A DNA stretch of 64,000 nucleotides from positions 1 to 64,000 of the forward strand of contig JAEXAS010000013.1 of assembly GCA_023458095.1 (NCBI GenBank). Reading direction: 5' to 3'. A program made the position numbers and the translations under genes. Position 1 is the first letter of the stretch. Every line of letters starts with the position of its first letter. The notes below the pieces were generated by a model that saw only the letters and a program-made list of their open reading frames with translations, searched no databases and was not told the DNA's origin. Of the stretch, positions 1 to 7,987 are shown in pieces. The stretch comes from Actinomycetes bacterium. GTDB taxonomy: Bacteria; Actinomycetota; Actinomycetes; Propionibacteriales; Propionibacteriaceae.

Positions 1-106
1 CACACCTGCACCAAGGGCTGGCCAAGCAGCGGCCACAGTAGGCGTGTCAAAACCCCCGACGACAGCACCCAGATCACCTCGCCAGGTTTCGAGACGGACG
101 CTGCGC

Positions 107-245
107 GTCCTCCTCAACCAACCGGAAGGGAAGATGCGACCCCGTCCTCCTCAACCAGCCGGAAAGCAAAGACACGACCCCCGACCTCCTCAACCAGTCG
201 GAAGGGAAGACGCGACCCCCTCCTCCTCAGCCAGCCGGAATCGGC
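107..245. repeat. Imperfect direct repeats of 37-39 bp, four copies
   Basis: Four copies of a C-rich unit containing CCTCCTCAACCA begin at about 109, 146, 185 and 222, so the spacing is 37, 39 and 37 bp. Each copy is followed by a CCGGAAGG-like stretch and a CGACCCC stretch. The array lies just beyond the stop codon of the minus-strand transporter gene. A 151-codon frame runs across it on the plus strand, but its product is a low-complexity Arg/Pro string and I do not regard it as coding. I see nothing interpretable in bases 1-106. Confidence 0.7.
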
Positions 246-260
246 GGGCCGGGACATCAG

Positions 261-1310
261 TCAGGCGGCGAGGAAGTGCTCGGCAAACGCGACGCCACCG
301 CCGAGGGCCATCACCGCCACGGTGGCCAGGGCTGCCAACGCCACCGGACGCCGGCCGGCCTTCATCAGCACAGAGAAGTGCATGGCGCTACCCAAGGCGA
401 ACATGGCGGCTGCCAGCAGCCAGGTCTCGGCGACCTTGGCCCCGGCGAGCACGATGTCGGGCAGGACGCCGAGGCTGCGCAGCCCGACCATGGCGATGAA
501 GCCGATCACGAACAGTGGCACCAGCGGTGGACGCTTGCGTCCCGGTTCGGGGGCGGCGATGGAGCGTTGCTGGATCGAGATGATCGCCATGACAGGGGCA
601 AGCATCAATACTCGGGCCAGCTTCACCAGCACTGCCACCTTCAGGGCCTGCGGGCCGATGATGCCGGCCGCGGCCACCACCTGGGCGACCTCATGGGTGG
701 AGGCGCCGGTCCAGATTCCGGCAGTCTCGGGATCGAGGCCGAGCATTCCGGTGAGGCCGGGCATGACCCCAATCATGAGGGTGCCGAAGATCACCACCAA
801 GGCCACTGCGGTGGCCGCCTCGGCGTCCTTTCGCTTGGCCAGGACGGCATCGACGCCAGCTACCGCCGCCGCACCGCAGATGGAGAAGCCGCCAGCGATC
901 AGCAGGCTTTGTTCCGGGCCAACCTTGAGCAGGCGCCCCAGCGCTATCGTGACGGTCATCGTGCCCGCGACGATCACCACAACGCCGACGATGATGGGCC
1001 AACCCAAGGCGACGATGTCGCTGAGCGCCAGTTGCAGGCCCAACAGCACGACACCCAGACGTAGCAATCGGCGTGAGGCGACGGCAAGGCCTGGCTGGAG
1101 TTGCTGCATGATCGGTGACTGTGGGCCGGTCAGGTTGGACAGCACCGCGCCCAGCAGGATGGCCACCAGCATCGCGCTGAGACCCGCAATCCAGCTTCCG
1201 AGAGCGATCGACACCCCCGCTGCGCCGAAGGAGACCAGCAGCCCCGGGAGGATTCGCAGAGCGACGGGACGCTGCGGACGCACGGGGCGGGCAAGCTCAG
1301 CAGTAGACAC
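261..1310 (-). CDS. YeiH/UPF0324 family putative sulfate exporter
   Basis: This 349-residue integral membrane protein belongs to the YeiH/YadS (UPF0324) family, proposed but not firmly shown to export sulfate or related anions. About ten hydrophobic segments fill the protein from residue 18 to the C-terminus. The family-typical stretches SICGAAAVAGVDAV and WTGASTHEVAQVVAA are visible near the middle. Length matches the family. The gene diverges from a LysR regulator 72 bp away, a very common pairing for this family, and the regulator probably controls it. The family call is firm; the transported substrate is not established by the sequence. Confidence 0.88.
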   Translation of the reverse strand: MSTAELARPVRPQRPVALRILPGLLVSFGAAGVSIALGSWIAGLSAMLVAILLGAVLSNLTGPQSPIMQQLQPGLAVASRRLLRLGVVLLGLQLALSDIVALGWPIIVGVVVIVAGTMTVTIALGRLLKVGPEQSLLIAGGFSICGAAAVAGVDAVLAKRKDAEAATAVALVVIFGTLMIGVMPGLTGMLGLDPETAGIWTGASTHEVAQVVAAAGIIGPQALKVAVLVKLARVLMLAPVMAIISIQQRSIAAPEPGRKRPPLVPLFVIGFIAMVGLRSLGVLPDIVLAGAKVAETWLLAAAMFALGSAMHFSVLMKAGRRPVALAALATVAVMALGGGVAFAEHFLAA

Positions 1311-1329
1311 TCAGCCAGGCTATATACCT

Positions 1330-1366
1330 CAATCATGGGCAGCTAGCCTTGATTTCGGCATGATTG
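1330..1366. promoter_or_regulatory. Inverted repeat in the yeiH-lysR divergent promoter, candidate LysR operator
   Basis: The 72-bp intergenic region holds perfect 8-bp arms CAATCATG (1330-1337) and CATGATTG (1359-1366) separated by 21 bp. AT-rich CTATAT stretches sit just outside both arms, which is unusual in this GC-rich context and could serve as -10 elements for the two divergent promoters. The geometry suits a LysR-type dimer or tetramer, but no binding evidence exists beyond position and symmetry. Confidence 0.5.
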
Positions 1367-1382
1367 CTATATCGTCGTTGAT

Positions 1383-2312
1383 ATGCCCAATGCGTTGAGC
1401 CCGGTCCACCTGCCTGCCCTGGAGGACCTGCTGCTGCTCCTCGCCGTCGAAGAACACGGCGGCGTGGGTGCTGCCGCCCGCGAGCTAGGTATGGCGCAAC
1501 CCAATGCCAGCCGCACCCTGCACCGGATGGAACGCCAACTGGGCCTGCAGCTACTGAAGCGCACCACCACCGGCAGCACCCTCACCACCGAAGGCGCCCT
1601 GGTAGCCGACTGGTCTCGTCGGGTCATCAGCGCCTACAGCGATCTGAGGGCCGGCGTGGCCGCCATCAGCGGCCCCCAGGCCGGCCCGGTACGGGTGGCA
1701 GCCAGCCAGACGATCGCCGAGGAGCTGCTCCCGCGCTGGCTGGCGAGTCTGCGCGGTGAGTATCCAGGCATCGACGTCCATCTCACCGTGGCGAACTCCG
1801 AACAAGTCGGTCGGGCGCTCAACGATGGCGGAGTGCTCGGCTTCGTGGAGAGCCCGCAACTGCCGTCCACTCTGCAGGTCCCCGTGCGCAGCCGTCGCGT
1901 CGCCAGCGATCGGCTCGTCGTGGTGGTCTCACCCGATCACGACTGGGCGCGCCGAACCCGGCCAGTCGACCTGGCAGAACTGGCCGCTACCGCCCTGGTG
2001 GTGCGCGAACCCGGCTCCGGCACTCGGGTGAGCTTCGAACAGGCGATGGACGGATTCGAGCTGGCCGATCCGGCACTGGAGTTGGCTAGCAACTCCGCGG
2101 TGCGGATCGCGGTAGCCGCCGGCGCCGCCCCGGCCGTGTTGAGTGAGTTGGCGGTTCGGCACGCGGTGGCGGCTGGCGATCTGCGCGCGGTCATGGTGGC
2201 GGACTTCATCGTCGAGCGCCCACTCCAGGCGGTGTGGGCGCGCAGCCCGAAACCGCGCCCGGAGCTGTTGCGCCTGGTGGAGCTCGCTGCGCTCAGTGAG
2301 ACTCCCGAATGA
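1383..2312 (+). CDS. LysR family transcriptional regulator
   Basis: A 309-residue LysR-type regulator. Residues 10-70 form the winged helix-turn-helix, with GVGAAARELGMAQPNASR as the recognition unit and LLKRTTTGSTLT as the wing. Residues 95-305 form the periplasmic-binding-protein-like effector domain. It diverges from the YeiH-type transporter at 1310 and most likely regulates it in response to a small molecule. Its 3' end overlaps the 3' end of the convergent aroE-aroK gene by 20 bp. The effector cannot be inferred. Confidence 0.93.
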   Translation: MPNALSPVHLPALEDLLLLLAVEEHGGVGAAARELGMAQPNASRTLHRMERQLGLQLLKRTTTGSTLTTEGALVADWSRRVISAYSDLRAGVAAISGPQAGPVRVAASQTIAEELLPRWLASLRGEYPGIDVHLTVANSEQVGRALNDGGVLGFVESPQLPSTLQVPVRSRRVASDRLVVVVSPDHDWARRTRPVDLAELAATALVVREPGSGTRVSFEQAMDGFELADPALELASNSAVRIAVAAGAAPAVLSELAVRHAVAAGDLRAVMVADFIVERPLQAVWARSPKPRPELLRLVELAALSETPE

Positions 2313-3576
2313 GACGGAAAGCCCGATCGGCGACCTTGTCGGGCTCCTGATCGGCATCCAGGATGGCCGTCGCGGTGGCGGTGTAGAGCTGCTGCCGGGC
2401 GGCGTAGACCTGCGCCAGATCATCGCGAGCCAGCATCGGTCGCCCCGGATCGTCCCCGACGCGGGCCAAAGCCTCGGCCAGCGGAATATCCAGCAGCAGC
2501 ACCTGATGCCCGCGTAGAAGCTCTCGCACCGAGGCAGTGCTCACGGCTCCCCCACCCAGCGCGATCACCGCAGGTGGCCCGGTGAGCAGGTCAGCGATCA
2601 CATCGGCCTCCAATGCCCGGAACCCGGATTCGCCCTCGCTGGCGAACACCTGCGGAATGCTGCGTCCGCGGGCCTCGATGACGTGATCGCTGTCGACGAA
2701 GGCCATGCCCAACCGGCCCGCCAAGGCCCGTCCAACGGTGGTCTTGCCAGCACCCATGAAGCCGATCAACACGATCTTGGGGCTGAGGGCGGCGGCAACC
2801 GCGGCGCGCATCGCCAGTTCCGGTGGGGTTTGGCCGGTGAACAGCTCGAACTGCAGCGCGGCCTGCGCTAGGAGCAGTTCAGCGCCTCCGATGACTTCCA
2901 TTCCGGCCACACCGGCTGCCCGTGCCAGCGGGGTGGGCCAGCCTGCATAGACCGCATCGAAGAGCAGGCCGCTGCGGCGGTTCAGCCCGGTGGGATCGGC
3001 GGCGCCTCCGGGCAGGGTGGAGATCACCGCAGGCTCGTCCCCGGAGGTCCAGGTGGCCAGGTCGGCGATCTCGACGGTCAGCTTCGGTGCGACGGTGCCT
3101 GCCCAGGCAACCAGGTGAGCCGCCCGGTCCAGATTGCGGGCGTAGACCCGCAGGTGGCGCACGTGCAGTTCGTCCAGAGCCAGCACCGCCGATCGTGCGG
3201 TCGCTCCGGCACCCAGAATCGCCGCTTGCGTCCACCCCTTCCAGGCTGGACGCAGCGCAGCGACGAGCCCGGGGATGTCGGTGTTGTCGGCCAACCAGCC
3301 GCTCTCGGTGCGCACCAAGGTGTTGGCCGCCCCGGCCCGAACCGCGAGCACAGTCGCTTCGTCGGCGACCAGCAGTGCGGCGTCTTTCAAGGGCATGGTC
3401 AAGCTGAGTCCGCGCCACTGCTCATCGAGTCCGTCGACAAAGTCGGCCAGTTCATCGGCCACAAGTTCAAAACGTCCATAGCTCCACTCGGTCAGCCCCA
3501 AGGCGGCATATCCGGCCCGATGCAGGGCAGGTGACAACGAATGAGCGATCGGGGATCCCAGGACGGCAGCTTTCAC
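2293..3576 (-). CDS. aroE-aroK: Fused shikimate dehydrogenase / shikimate kinase (AroE-AroK)
   Basis: This 427-residue bifunctional enzyme would reduce 3-dehydroshikimate to shikimate with NADPH and then phosphorylate shikimate with ATP, two consecutive steps of chorismate synthesis. Residues 1-260 are AroE: SLSPALH (13-19), catalytic Lys in TMPLKD (K64), NTD (98-100) and nucleotide loop GAGATA (122-127). Residues 265-427 are AroK: Walker A GFMGAGKTT (272-280), DSD (295-297), R320 and GGG (341-343). I chose the GTG at 3576. The open frame runs on to 3810, but that extension is only translated intergenic repeats. Convergent with lysR, overlapping by 20 bp. The domain order is unusual, because the enzymes are normally separate. 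Confidence 0.9.
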   Translation of the reverse strand: MKAAVLGSPIAHSLSPALHRAGYAALGLTEWSYGRFELVADELADFVDGLDEQWRGLSLTMPLKDAALLVADEATVLAVRAGAANTLVRTESGWLADNTDIPGLVAALRPAWKGWTQAAILGAGATARSAVLALDELHVRHLRVYARNLDRAAHLVAWAGTVAPKLTVEIADLATWTSGDEPAVISTLPGGAADPTGLNRRSGLLFDAVYAGWPTPLARAAGVAGMEVIGGAELLLAQAALQFELFTGQTPPELAMRAAVAAALSPKIVLIGFMGAGKTTVGRALAGRLGMAFVDSDHVIEARGRSIPQVFASEGESGFRALEADVIADLLTGPPAVIALGGGAVSTASVRELLRGHQVLLLDIPLAEALARVGDDPGRPMLARDDLAQVYAARQQLYTATATAILDADQEPDKVADRAFRLIRESH

Positions 3577-3651
3577 CGTGAAATCGTCCCACACCGACCT
3601 TGCCCGGACGGCCCGGCGGATGCCTAGCGGTTCGCCCGGTCGGCCCTTCGG

Positions 3652-3969
3652 CCCTTCGACAAGCTCAGGGAACGAAGACAACACCACCGCTGGCTGAGCC
3701 TGTCGAAGCCCCAACCCCGCACACCACAACCAACCCTTCGACAAGCTCAGGGAGCGGGGGCTGCAATCAGCCATTCGCCCTTCGACAAGCTCAGGGAACG
3801 GGGGTCGCAAACCGCCAGTCGCCCTTCGACAAGCTCAGGGAACGGGGGCTGCAAACCGCCAGTCGCCCTTCGACAAGCTCAGGGAACGGGGGTCGCAAAC
3901 AGCCAGTCGCCCTTCGACAAGCTCAGGGAACGAAGACAACACCACCGCTGGCTGAGCTTGTCGAAGCCC
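3652..3969. repeat. Intergenic array of CTTCGACAAGCTCAG elements with exact 44-bp period
   Basis: Six forward copies (A type, core CTTCGACAAGCTCAGGGA) start at 3652, 3734, 3778, 3822, 3866 and 3910. The last five are spaced exactly 44 bp apart, and the 21-bp spacers are nearly identical (GGGG-[CT]TGCAA-like), so the whole 44-bp unit is a tandem repeat. Two inverted B-type copies (core GGCTGAGCCTGTCGAAGC) lie at 3688-3711 and 3946-3969. The array fills the gap between aroE-aroK and the threonine aldolase gene. The 3577-3651 stretch holds the likely short leader of aroE-aroK. Confidence 0.97.
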
Positions 3970-3973
3970 CCGG

Positions 3974-5017
3974 CTACTCAGCCAGGAGGCCGCCGACGAG
4001 GCGTCCGGCCAGCTCGGCTTGTGGCTGGGTGATACCGAGATAGGTGACCGCGCGCACGGTGCGTGGCCCCAAAGCAGAGATGCGGACGCCGAGTTTCGCG
4101 GCGCCGGCGGCAACCTCGGCGGCCAGGCGAGTACCGGTGTTGAGCACCACAATGTTGGTCTGGGGCTGAGTGACCGCTGCAGGCGCCTTTTCAGCCACCG
4201 CGTCGGCGAAGGCTGCAGCATTGGCGTGATCCTCGGCCAGCCGCGCCAGGTGATGGTCCAAGGCGTAGTCCGCAGCGGCGGCCAGCAGACCGATCTGACG
4301 CATGCCACCACCCAGGCGTTTGCGCTGCATCCGAGCCCGCTCGATGCGCTCGCGGCTGGCGACCAGCATCGAGCCCACCGGGGCGCCGAGCCCCTTGGAG
4401 AAGCACACATTGACGGTGTCGAACAGCCTCGCGTATTCGGCCAGCGGCACGCCGGTGGCGCTGTGGGCGTTCCACAGCCGGGCCCCATCCAGATGCAGGC
4501 CGACACCGCGTTCGCGACAGGCCGCCGAGACCTCCCGCAGATGCTCCAGGGGTTGAATGGTGCCACCACCGAAGTTGTGGGTGTTCTCCATCGCCACGGC
4601 TGCGGTGTGCACCAGATACGGCGTGGGGGCAGCGATCTGCTCCAGCACGGAGTCGGTGTCGGCCACCCCATGCGCGGAGGTCCAGGTGCGCATGGTCACC
4701 CCGTGCAGCACGGCATGCGCCCCCAGTTCAGCGCGAGCGATATGGGCCTGGGCATCGCACAGCGCCTCTTCACCGCGCCGCACCAGCGTCCAGACCCCCA
4801 GGAGATTCCCCATCGACCCGGTGGGAACGAACAGGCCGGCCTCATGGCCGAGCAGTTCGGCAACGCGCGCCTCGAGTGCGTTGACGGTCGGGTCCTCGCC
4901 GTAGACATCGTCGCCCACCGAGGCAGCCAGCATGGCCTCGCGCATCGCCGGTGTCGGCGTGGTCAGCGTGTCAGAGCGAAGGTCGATCGTGGGGTCGGAC
5001 AGGGCAGGCAGCTTCAC
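3974..5017 (-). CDS. ltaE: Low-specificity L-threonine aldolase
   Basis: A 347-residue PLP enzyme that cleaves L-threonine or L-allo-threonine to glycine and acetaldehyde. The N-terminus has the family motif IDLRSDTLTTPT, followed by SVGDDVYGEDPTVNALE. The catalytic PLP lysine lies in VCFSKGLGAPVGSML, and the substrate-pocket segment HLDGARLWNA is present. Length matches the family. The start codon overlaps the stop of the upstream DAHP synthase gene by 4 nt (ATGA), implying translational coupling. Its 3' end abuts the 44-bp repeat array. Confidence 0.93.
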   Translation of the reverse strand: MKLPALSDPTIDLRSDTLTTPTPAMREAMLAASVGDDVYGEDPTVNALEARVAELLGHEAGLFVPTGSMGNLLGVWTLVRRGEEALCDAQAHIARAELGAHAVLHGVTMRTWTSAHGVADTDSVLEQIAAPTPYLVHTAAVAMENTHNFGGGTIQPLEHLREVSAACRERGVGLHLDGARLWNAHSATGVPLAEYARLFDTVNVCFSKGLGAPVGSMLVASRERIERARMQRKRLGGGMRQIGLLAAAADYALDHHLARLAEDHANAAAFADAVAEKAPAAVTQPQTNIVVLNTGTRLAAEVAAGAAKLGVRISALGPRTVRAVTYLGITQPQAELAGRLVGGLLAE

Positions 5018-6405
5018 CGAAAATCCTCGAGATGGAACTCCGGCTCGACGGCTCCGCGCCGAATGCGTCCGCTGGTCAGCCGATCAGCCACCAGGAAAGC
5101 CAGTTCCAAGGACTGATTGCGGTTCAGTCGCGGATCGCAGGCGGTCTCGTAGCGGTTGGACAGGTCGGCCTCGTTGAGTTCATCGACCCCGCCGACGCAC
5201 TCGGTGACATCGTCACCGGTGAGTTCGACGTGAACGCCACCAGGCCAGGTGCCCAGCGCCTCGTGCACGTCGAAGAAGCCGTTGACCTCCTCGGCGACCT
5301 GGCTGAACGCTCGAGTCTTGTAGCCGGTGGCGGTCTCGAAGGTGTTGCCGTGCATCGGATCGCAGACCCAGGCGACTTTGCGTCCGGTCTGTTCCACAGC
5401 CTCAATGACCGGCGGCAAGGCGTCGCGGATGCGCTCAGCGCCCATCCGGGTGATGACGGTCAGGCGGCCCGGCTCGTGGTCGGGGTCCAACCGATCAAGC
5501 AGGGCAGCAGCCTCATTGCCGGTCACATTGGGTCCGAGCTTGACGCCGATGGGGTTGCGCAGGTGACGCAGGTACTCCACATGGGCGCCGTCGAGCTGAC
5601 GGGTGCGCTCCCCGATCCAGACCAGATGCGCGCTGGTGTTGTAGGGGGTCTGCGTGCGCGAATCGGTACGGGTCAGCGAATGCTCGTATTCCAGGAGCAG
5701 CGCCTCGTGGGAGGAGTAGAAGTCGACGGTGCGGAAGGCCTCGTTGTCGACACCACAGGCCACCATGAACGACAGCGCCCGTCCGATCTCATCGGACAGT
5801 TCCTCATAGCGGGTCTCCACATTGGAGTTGTGCACGAAGTCGGCGTTCCAGGTGTGCATGGCACGTAGGTCGGCGTAGCCACCGGTGACGAACGCACGCA
5901 GCAGGTTTAGCGTGGCCGCGGAGTGGTTGTAGACCTCCAGCAGGCGACGGGGGTCGGGAACCCGCTCCGTGGGCGTGAACCCCAGCGCGTTGACCGCATC
6001 GCCACGGTAGGCCGGCAGGCTCACCCCGTTGCGGATCTCGGCGTCGCGACTGCGCGGTTTGGCGTATTGCCCGGCGATGCGTCCCACCTTGAGCACCGGA
6101 AGCTGGGCGGCGTAGGTCAACACCACCGCCATACTCAGCAATACCCGCAGCTTGTTGCGGATATTGGCTGCGGTCACCGTCTCGAAGGTCTCGGCGCAAT
6201 CACCGCCTTGCAGCATGAACGAGCGTCCAGCCGCAACCTCGGCAACGCGGGCACGCAGATCGTCGCATTCGCCGGCGAACACCAGCGGCGGACGGCGGCG
6301 CAGTTTGGACACCACTGACTCCACGGCAGCCGGGTCCGGATAGGTCGGCTGCTGCGCCGGATGGAGGGCATGCAGTTCGGCCAGGGACGGAATCAGTTCA
6401 GACAC
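5014..6405 (-). CDS. aroG: 3-deoxy-7-phosphoheptulonate synthase, class II
   Basis: A 463-residue type II (plant/actinobacterial) DAHP synthase, condensing phosphoenolpyruvate and erythrose 4-phosphate in the first step of the shikimate pathway. Family hallmarks are MLQGGDCAETF, VGRIAGQYAKPRS, the metal/phosphate region GERTRQLDGAHVEY, and CDPMHGNT near residue 350. Length agrees with the mycobacterial enzyme. It lies 5 bp downstream of an acyltransferase gene and overlaps ltaE by 4 nt, so the three form an operon. A later shikimate-pathway enzyme, AroE-AroK, follows on the same strand. Confidence 0.96.
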   Translation of the reverse strand: MSELIPSLAELHALHPAQQPTYPDPAAVESVVSKLRRRPPLVFAGECDDLRARVAEVAAGRSFMLQGGDCAETFETVTAANIRNKLRVLLSMAVVLTYAAQLPVLKVGRIAGQYAKPRSRDAEIRNGVSLPAYRGDAVNALGFTPTERVPDPRRLLEVYNHSAATLNLLRAFVTGGYADLRAMHTWNADFVHNSNVETRYEELSDEIGRALSFMVACGVDNEAFRTVDFYSSHEALLLEYEHSLTRTDSRTQTPYNTSAHLVWIGERTRQLDGAHVEYLRHLRNPIGVKLGPNVTGNEAAALLDRLDPDHEPGRLTVITRMGAERIRDALPPVIEAVEQTGRKVAWVCDPMHGNTFETATGYKTRAFSQVAEEVNGFFDVHEALGTWPGGVHVELTGDDVTECVGGVDELNEADLSNRYETACDPRLNRNQSLELAFLVADRLTSGRIRRGAVEPEFHLEDFR

Positions 6406-6410
6406 GCCGG

Positions 6411-7169
6411 TCAGGATATCTCGCCGGCGGGCAATTGCGGCGGGGTGGCGCCCAGACCGGGACGTTCCAGGACGCGCGCATCGCTGTCATCGCTAGAGAC
6501 AGCGCCACGTTTCACCGAGCTCGCGTACACATTCACATAGGTCTGACCGGAAAGCTGCTGGATGGCAGCCATCACTTCATCGGTCACCCAGCGCAACGCT
6601 TCACGGTCATCAACCAAGGCGGCGTAGGCGCTGAAGTCGATCGGCTCCCCGATCACCACTCGAGGACGCCGCACCCACGGAATTCCAAACCAGCCCTTGA
6701 CGGTCTGTGTGTCGAAAACCGCCACCGGAACCACCGGGACGCCAGCCGCCAGCACCATGCGGGCCACACCGGTGTGGCCCTTGTACATCCGCCCATCAGG
6801 AGAGCGAGTGCCTTCGGGATAGATTCCGACCACCCGACCCTGCTCCAAGGCCTCCAACACCGGCTCCAGACCGGCCAGGCTGACCCGTCCGCCGGAGCGA
6901 TCCAGGGGAACCTGACGAATCGCTTTCATGAACCAGGCCACGATCTTGGAACCCAGCCCGCGGTCACCGCGGAACAGTTCGGCCTTCGCCGGAAAGGTGA
7001 CCTGCCGCCGCAGCATCGCCGGCGTGATGTAGGTGTCGCCAGCCGCCAGATGGTTCGATGCCAGGATCACACCGCCGGTGGCAGGCACATTCTGCTCACC
7101 GACCAGGGTCGCTCGGAAACCCCACCGCACCAGCGGAACAAAGATCAGATACTTGAAGAAGTTGTACAT
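6411..7169 (-). CDS. 1-acyl-sn-glycerol-3-phosphate acyltransferase (PlsC family)
   Basis: A 252-residue LPLAT-family acyltransferase, probably acylating lysophosphatidate in membrane phospholipid synthesis. The catalytic HX4D motif is in SNHLAAGDTYI and the second family motif is YPEGTRSPDG. The N-terminal MYNFFKYLIFVPL segment can insert in the membrane. I chose the ATG at 7169, because the 34 upstream in-frame residues run back into the divergent esterase gene. The short C-terminal tail is unremarkable. It is the first gene of the plsC-DAHP synthase-ltaE operon. The family is certain; the exact acceptor is not. Confidence 0.9.
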   Translation of the reverse strand: MYNFFKYLIFVPLVRWGFRATLVGEQNVPATGGVILASNHLAAGDTYITPAMLRRQVTFPAKAELFRGDRGLGSKIVAWFMKAIRQVPLDRSGGRVSLAGLEPVLEALEQGRVVGIYPEGTRSPDGRMYKGHTGVARMVLAAGVPVVPVAVFDTQTVKGWFGIPWVRRPRVVIGEPIDFSAYAALVDDREALRWVTDEVMAAIQQLSGQTYVNVYASSVKRGAVSSDDSDARVLERPGLGATPPQLPAGEIS

Positions 7170-7207
7170 TGCTGCGGCCCTCTGTGCGCCCTGGTTCTTC
7201 GACAGCC

Positions 7208-7213
7208 TACGAT
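7208..7213 (+). promoter_or_regulatory. -10 box (TACGAT) for a leaderless esterase transcript
   Basis: TACGAT ends 6 nt before the ATG at 7220. This places the expected transcription start at or next to the start codon. The same TANNNT-N6/7-start arrangement recurs at seven genes in the window. No convincing -35 element is visible. Confidence 0.55.
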
Positions 7214-7219
7214 TCTGCC

Positions 7220-7987
7220 ATGCCGACAGCGAACGATACCCCTGTGCAGGTCCATCCCACCGCCGAGCCATACTTCAGTGGCTCGGGCAGAGTGGGCGTC
7301 CTGTTCTGCCACGGCTTCACCGGTTCCCCCTGGTCGCTCCTGGAATGGGCGAAGGTAACCGAGGCAGCCGGCTATCGGGTGGCGCTGCCCCGGCTGCCCG
7401 GGCATGGGACGAGTTGGCAGGAGATGAACCTCACCGGCTGGCAAGACTGGTACTGCACGGTGGAGCGGGCCTTTGACGACCTGCGGGCCGATTGCGACCA
7501 GGTTTTCATCGCCGGATTGAGCATGGGGGGTTCCCTGGCCCTACGCCTGGCCGAGAAGCGCGGCGATCAGGTGGCTGGGCTGCTGCTGGTCAACCCTGCA
7601 GTGCAGGCCTATCTCAAGGATCAGATCGCGCCGTTCGCTCAGCATTTCATCGCCTCGGTGCCCGCCATCGGATCCGATATCGCCGAACCCGGACGCGACG
7701 AGCACGCCTACCCGCGATCTCCGGTGAAGGCGGCGGCGTCCATGATGAAGATGTGGATCGACGTGCGAGCCTGCCTGGATCTGGTCGCCTGCCCCCTGCT
7801 GTTGTTCCGCTCGACCGTCGACCATGTCGTGCCGGACTCCTCCAAGGACTTCATCCTGGCCCATGTCTCCAGTGACGAGATCACTGAGCGGATCCTGACC
7901 CGCAGCTATCACGTGGCCACCATGGACTACGACCGTGAGCAGATCTTCACCGAATCGTTGGAGTTCTTGGCCGAGCACAGCAACTAG
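7220..7987 (+). CDS. Alpha/beta-hydrolase, carboxylesterase/monoacylglycerol lipase-like
   Basis: A 255-residue alpha/beta hydrolase resembling carboxylesterase Est30 and bacterial monoacylglycerol lipases. The oxyanion region is LFCHGFTGSP, the nucleophile elbow is GLSMGGS, the acid is the Asp in STVDHVVP and the catalytic histidine is in SYHVATMDYD. The start at 7220 is favoured over 7169 because the homologous fold begins there and a TACGAT box lies 6 nt upstream. It diverges from plsC, so a role in lipid turnover is plausible but inferred. Its TAG stop is the complement of the neighbour's TAG stop, sharing the CTAG at 7984-7987. Confidence 0.88.
   Translation: MPTANDTPVQVHPTAEPYFSGSGRVGVLFCHGFTGSPWSLLEWAKVTEAAGYRVALPRLPGHGTSWQEMNLTGWQDWYCTVERAFDDLRADCDQVFIAGLSMGGSLALRLAEKRGDQVAGLLLVNPAVQAYLKDQIAPFAQHFIASVPAIGSDIAEPGRDEHAYPRSPVKAAASMMKMWIDVRACLDLVACPLLLFRSTVDHVVPDSSKDFILAHVSSDEITERILTRSYHVATMDYDREQIFTESLEFLAEHSN

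Noticed and set aside
44..1398. Plus-strand frames opposite the YeiH transporter (44-499, 276-1064, 322-1398)
   Set aside because: They mirror the transporter codons, and their products are Arg/His/Gln-rich strings without any domain.
3577..3810. N-terminal extension of AroE-AroK by 78 residues
   Set aside because: The extra residues are translated A/B repeats and the leader; the AroE fold begins at the GTG at 3576.
3734..3932. CRISPR-like regular array (23-bp repeats, 21-bp spacers)
   Set aside because: The spacers are nearly identical to each other, copies of the repeat occur throughout the window including in purL, and there are no cas genes. It is a tandem minisatellite.
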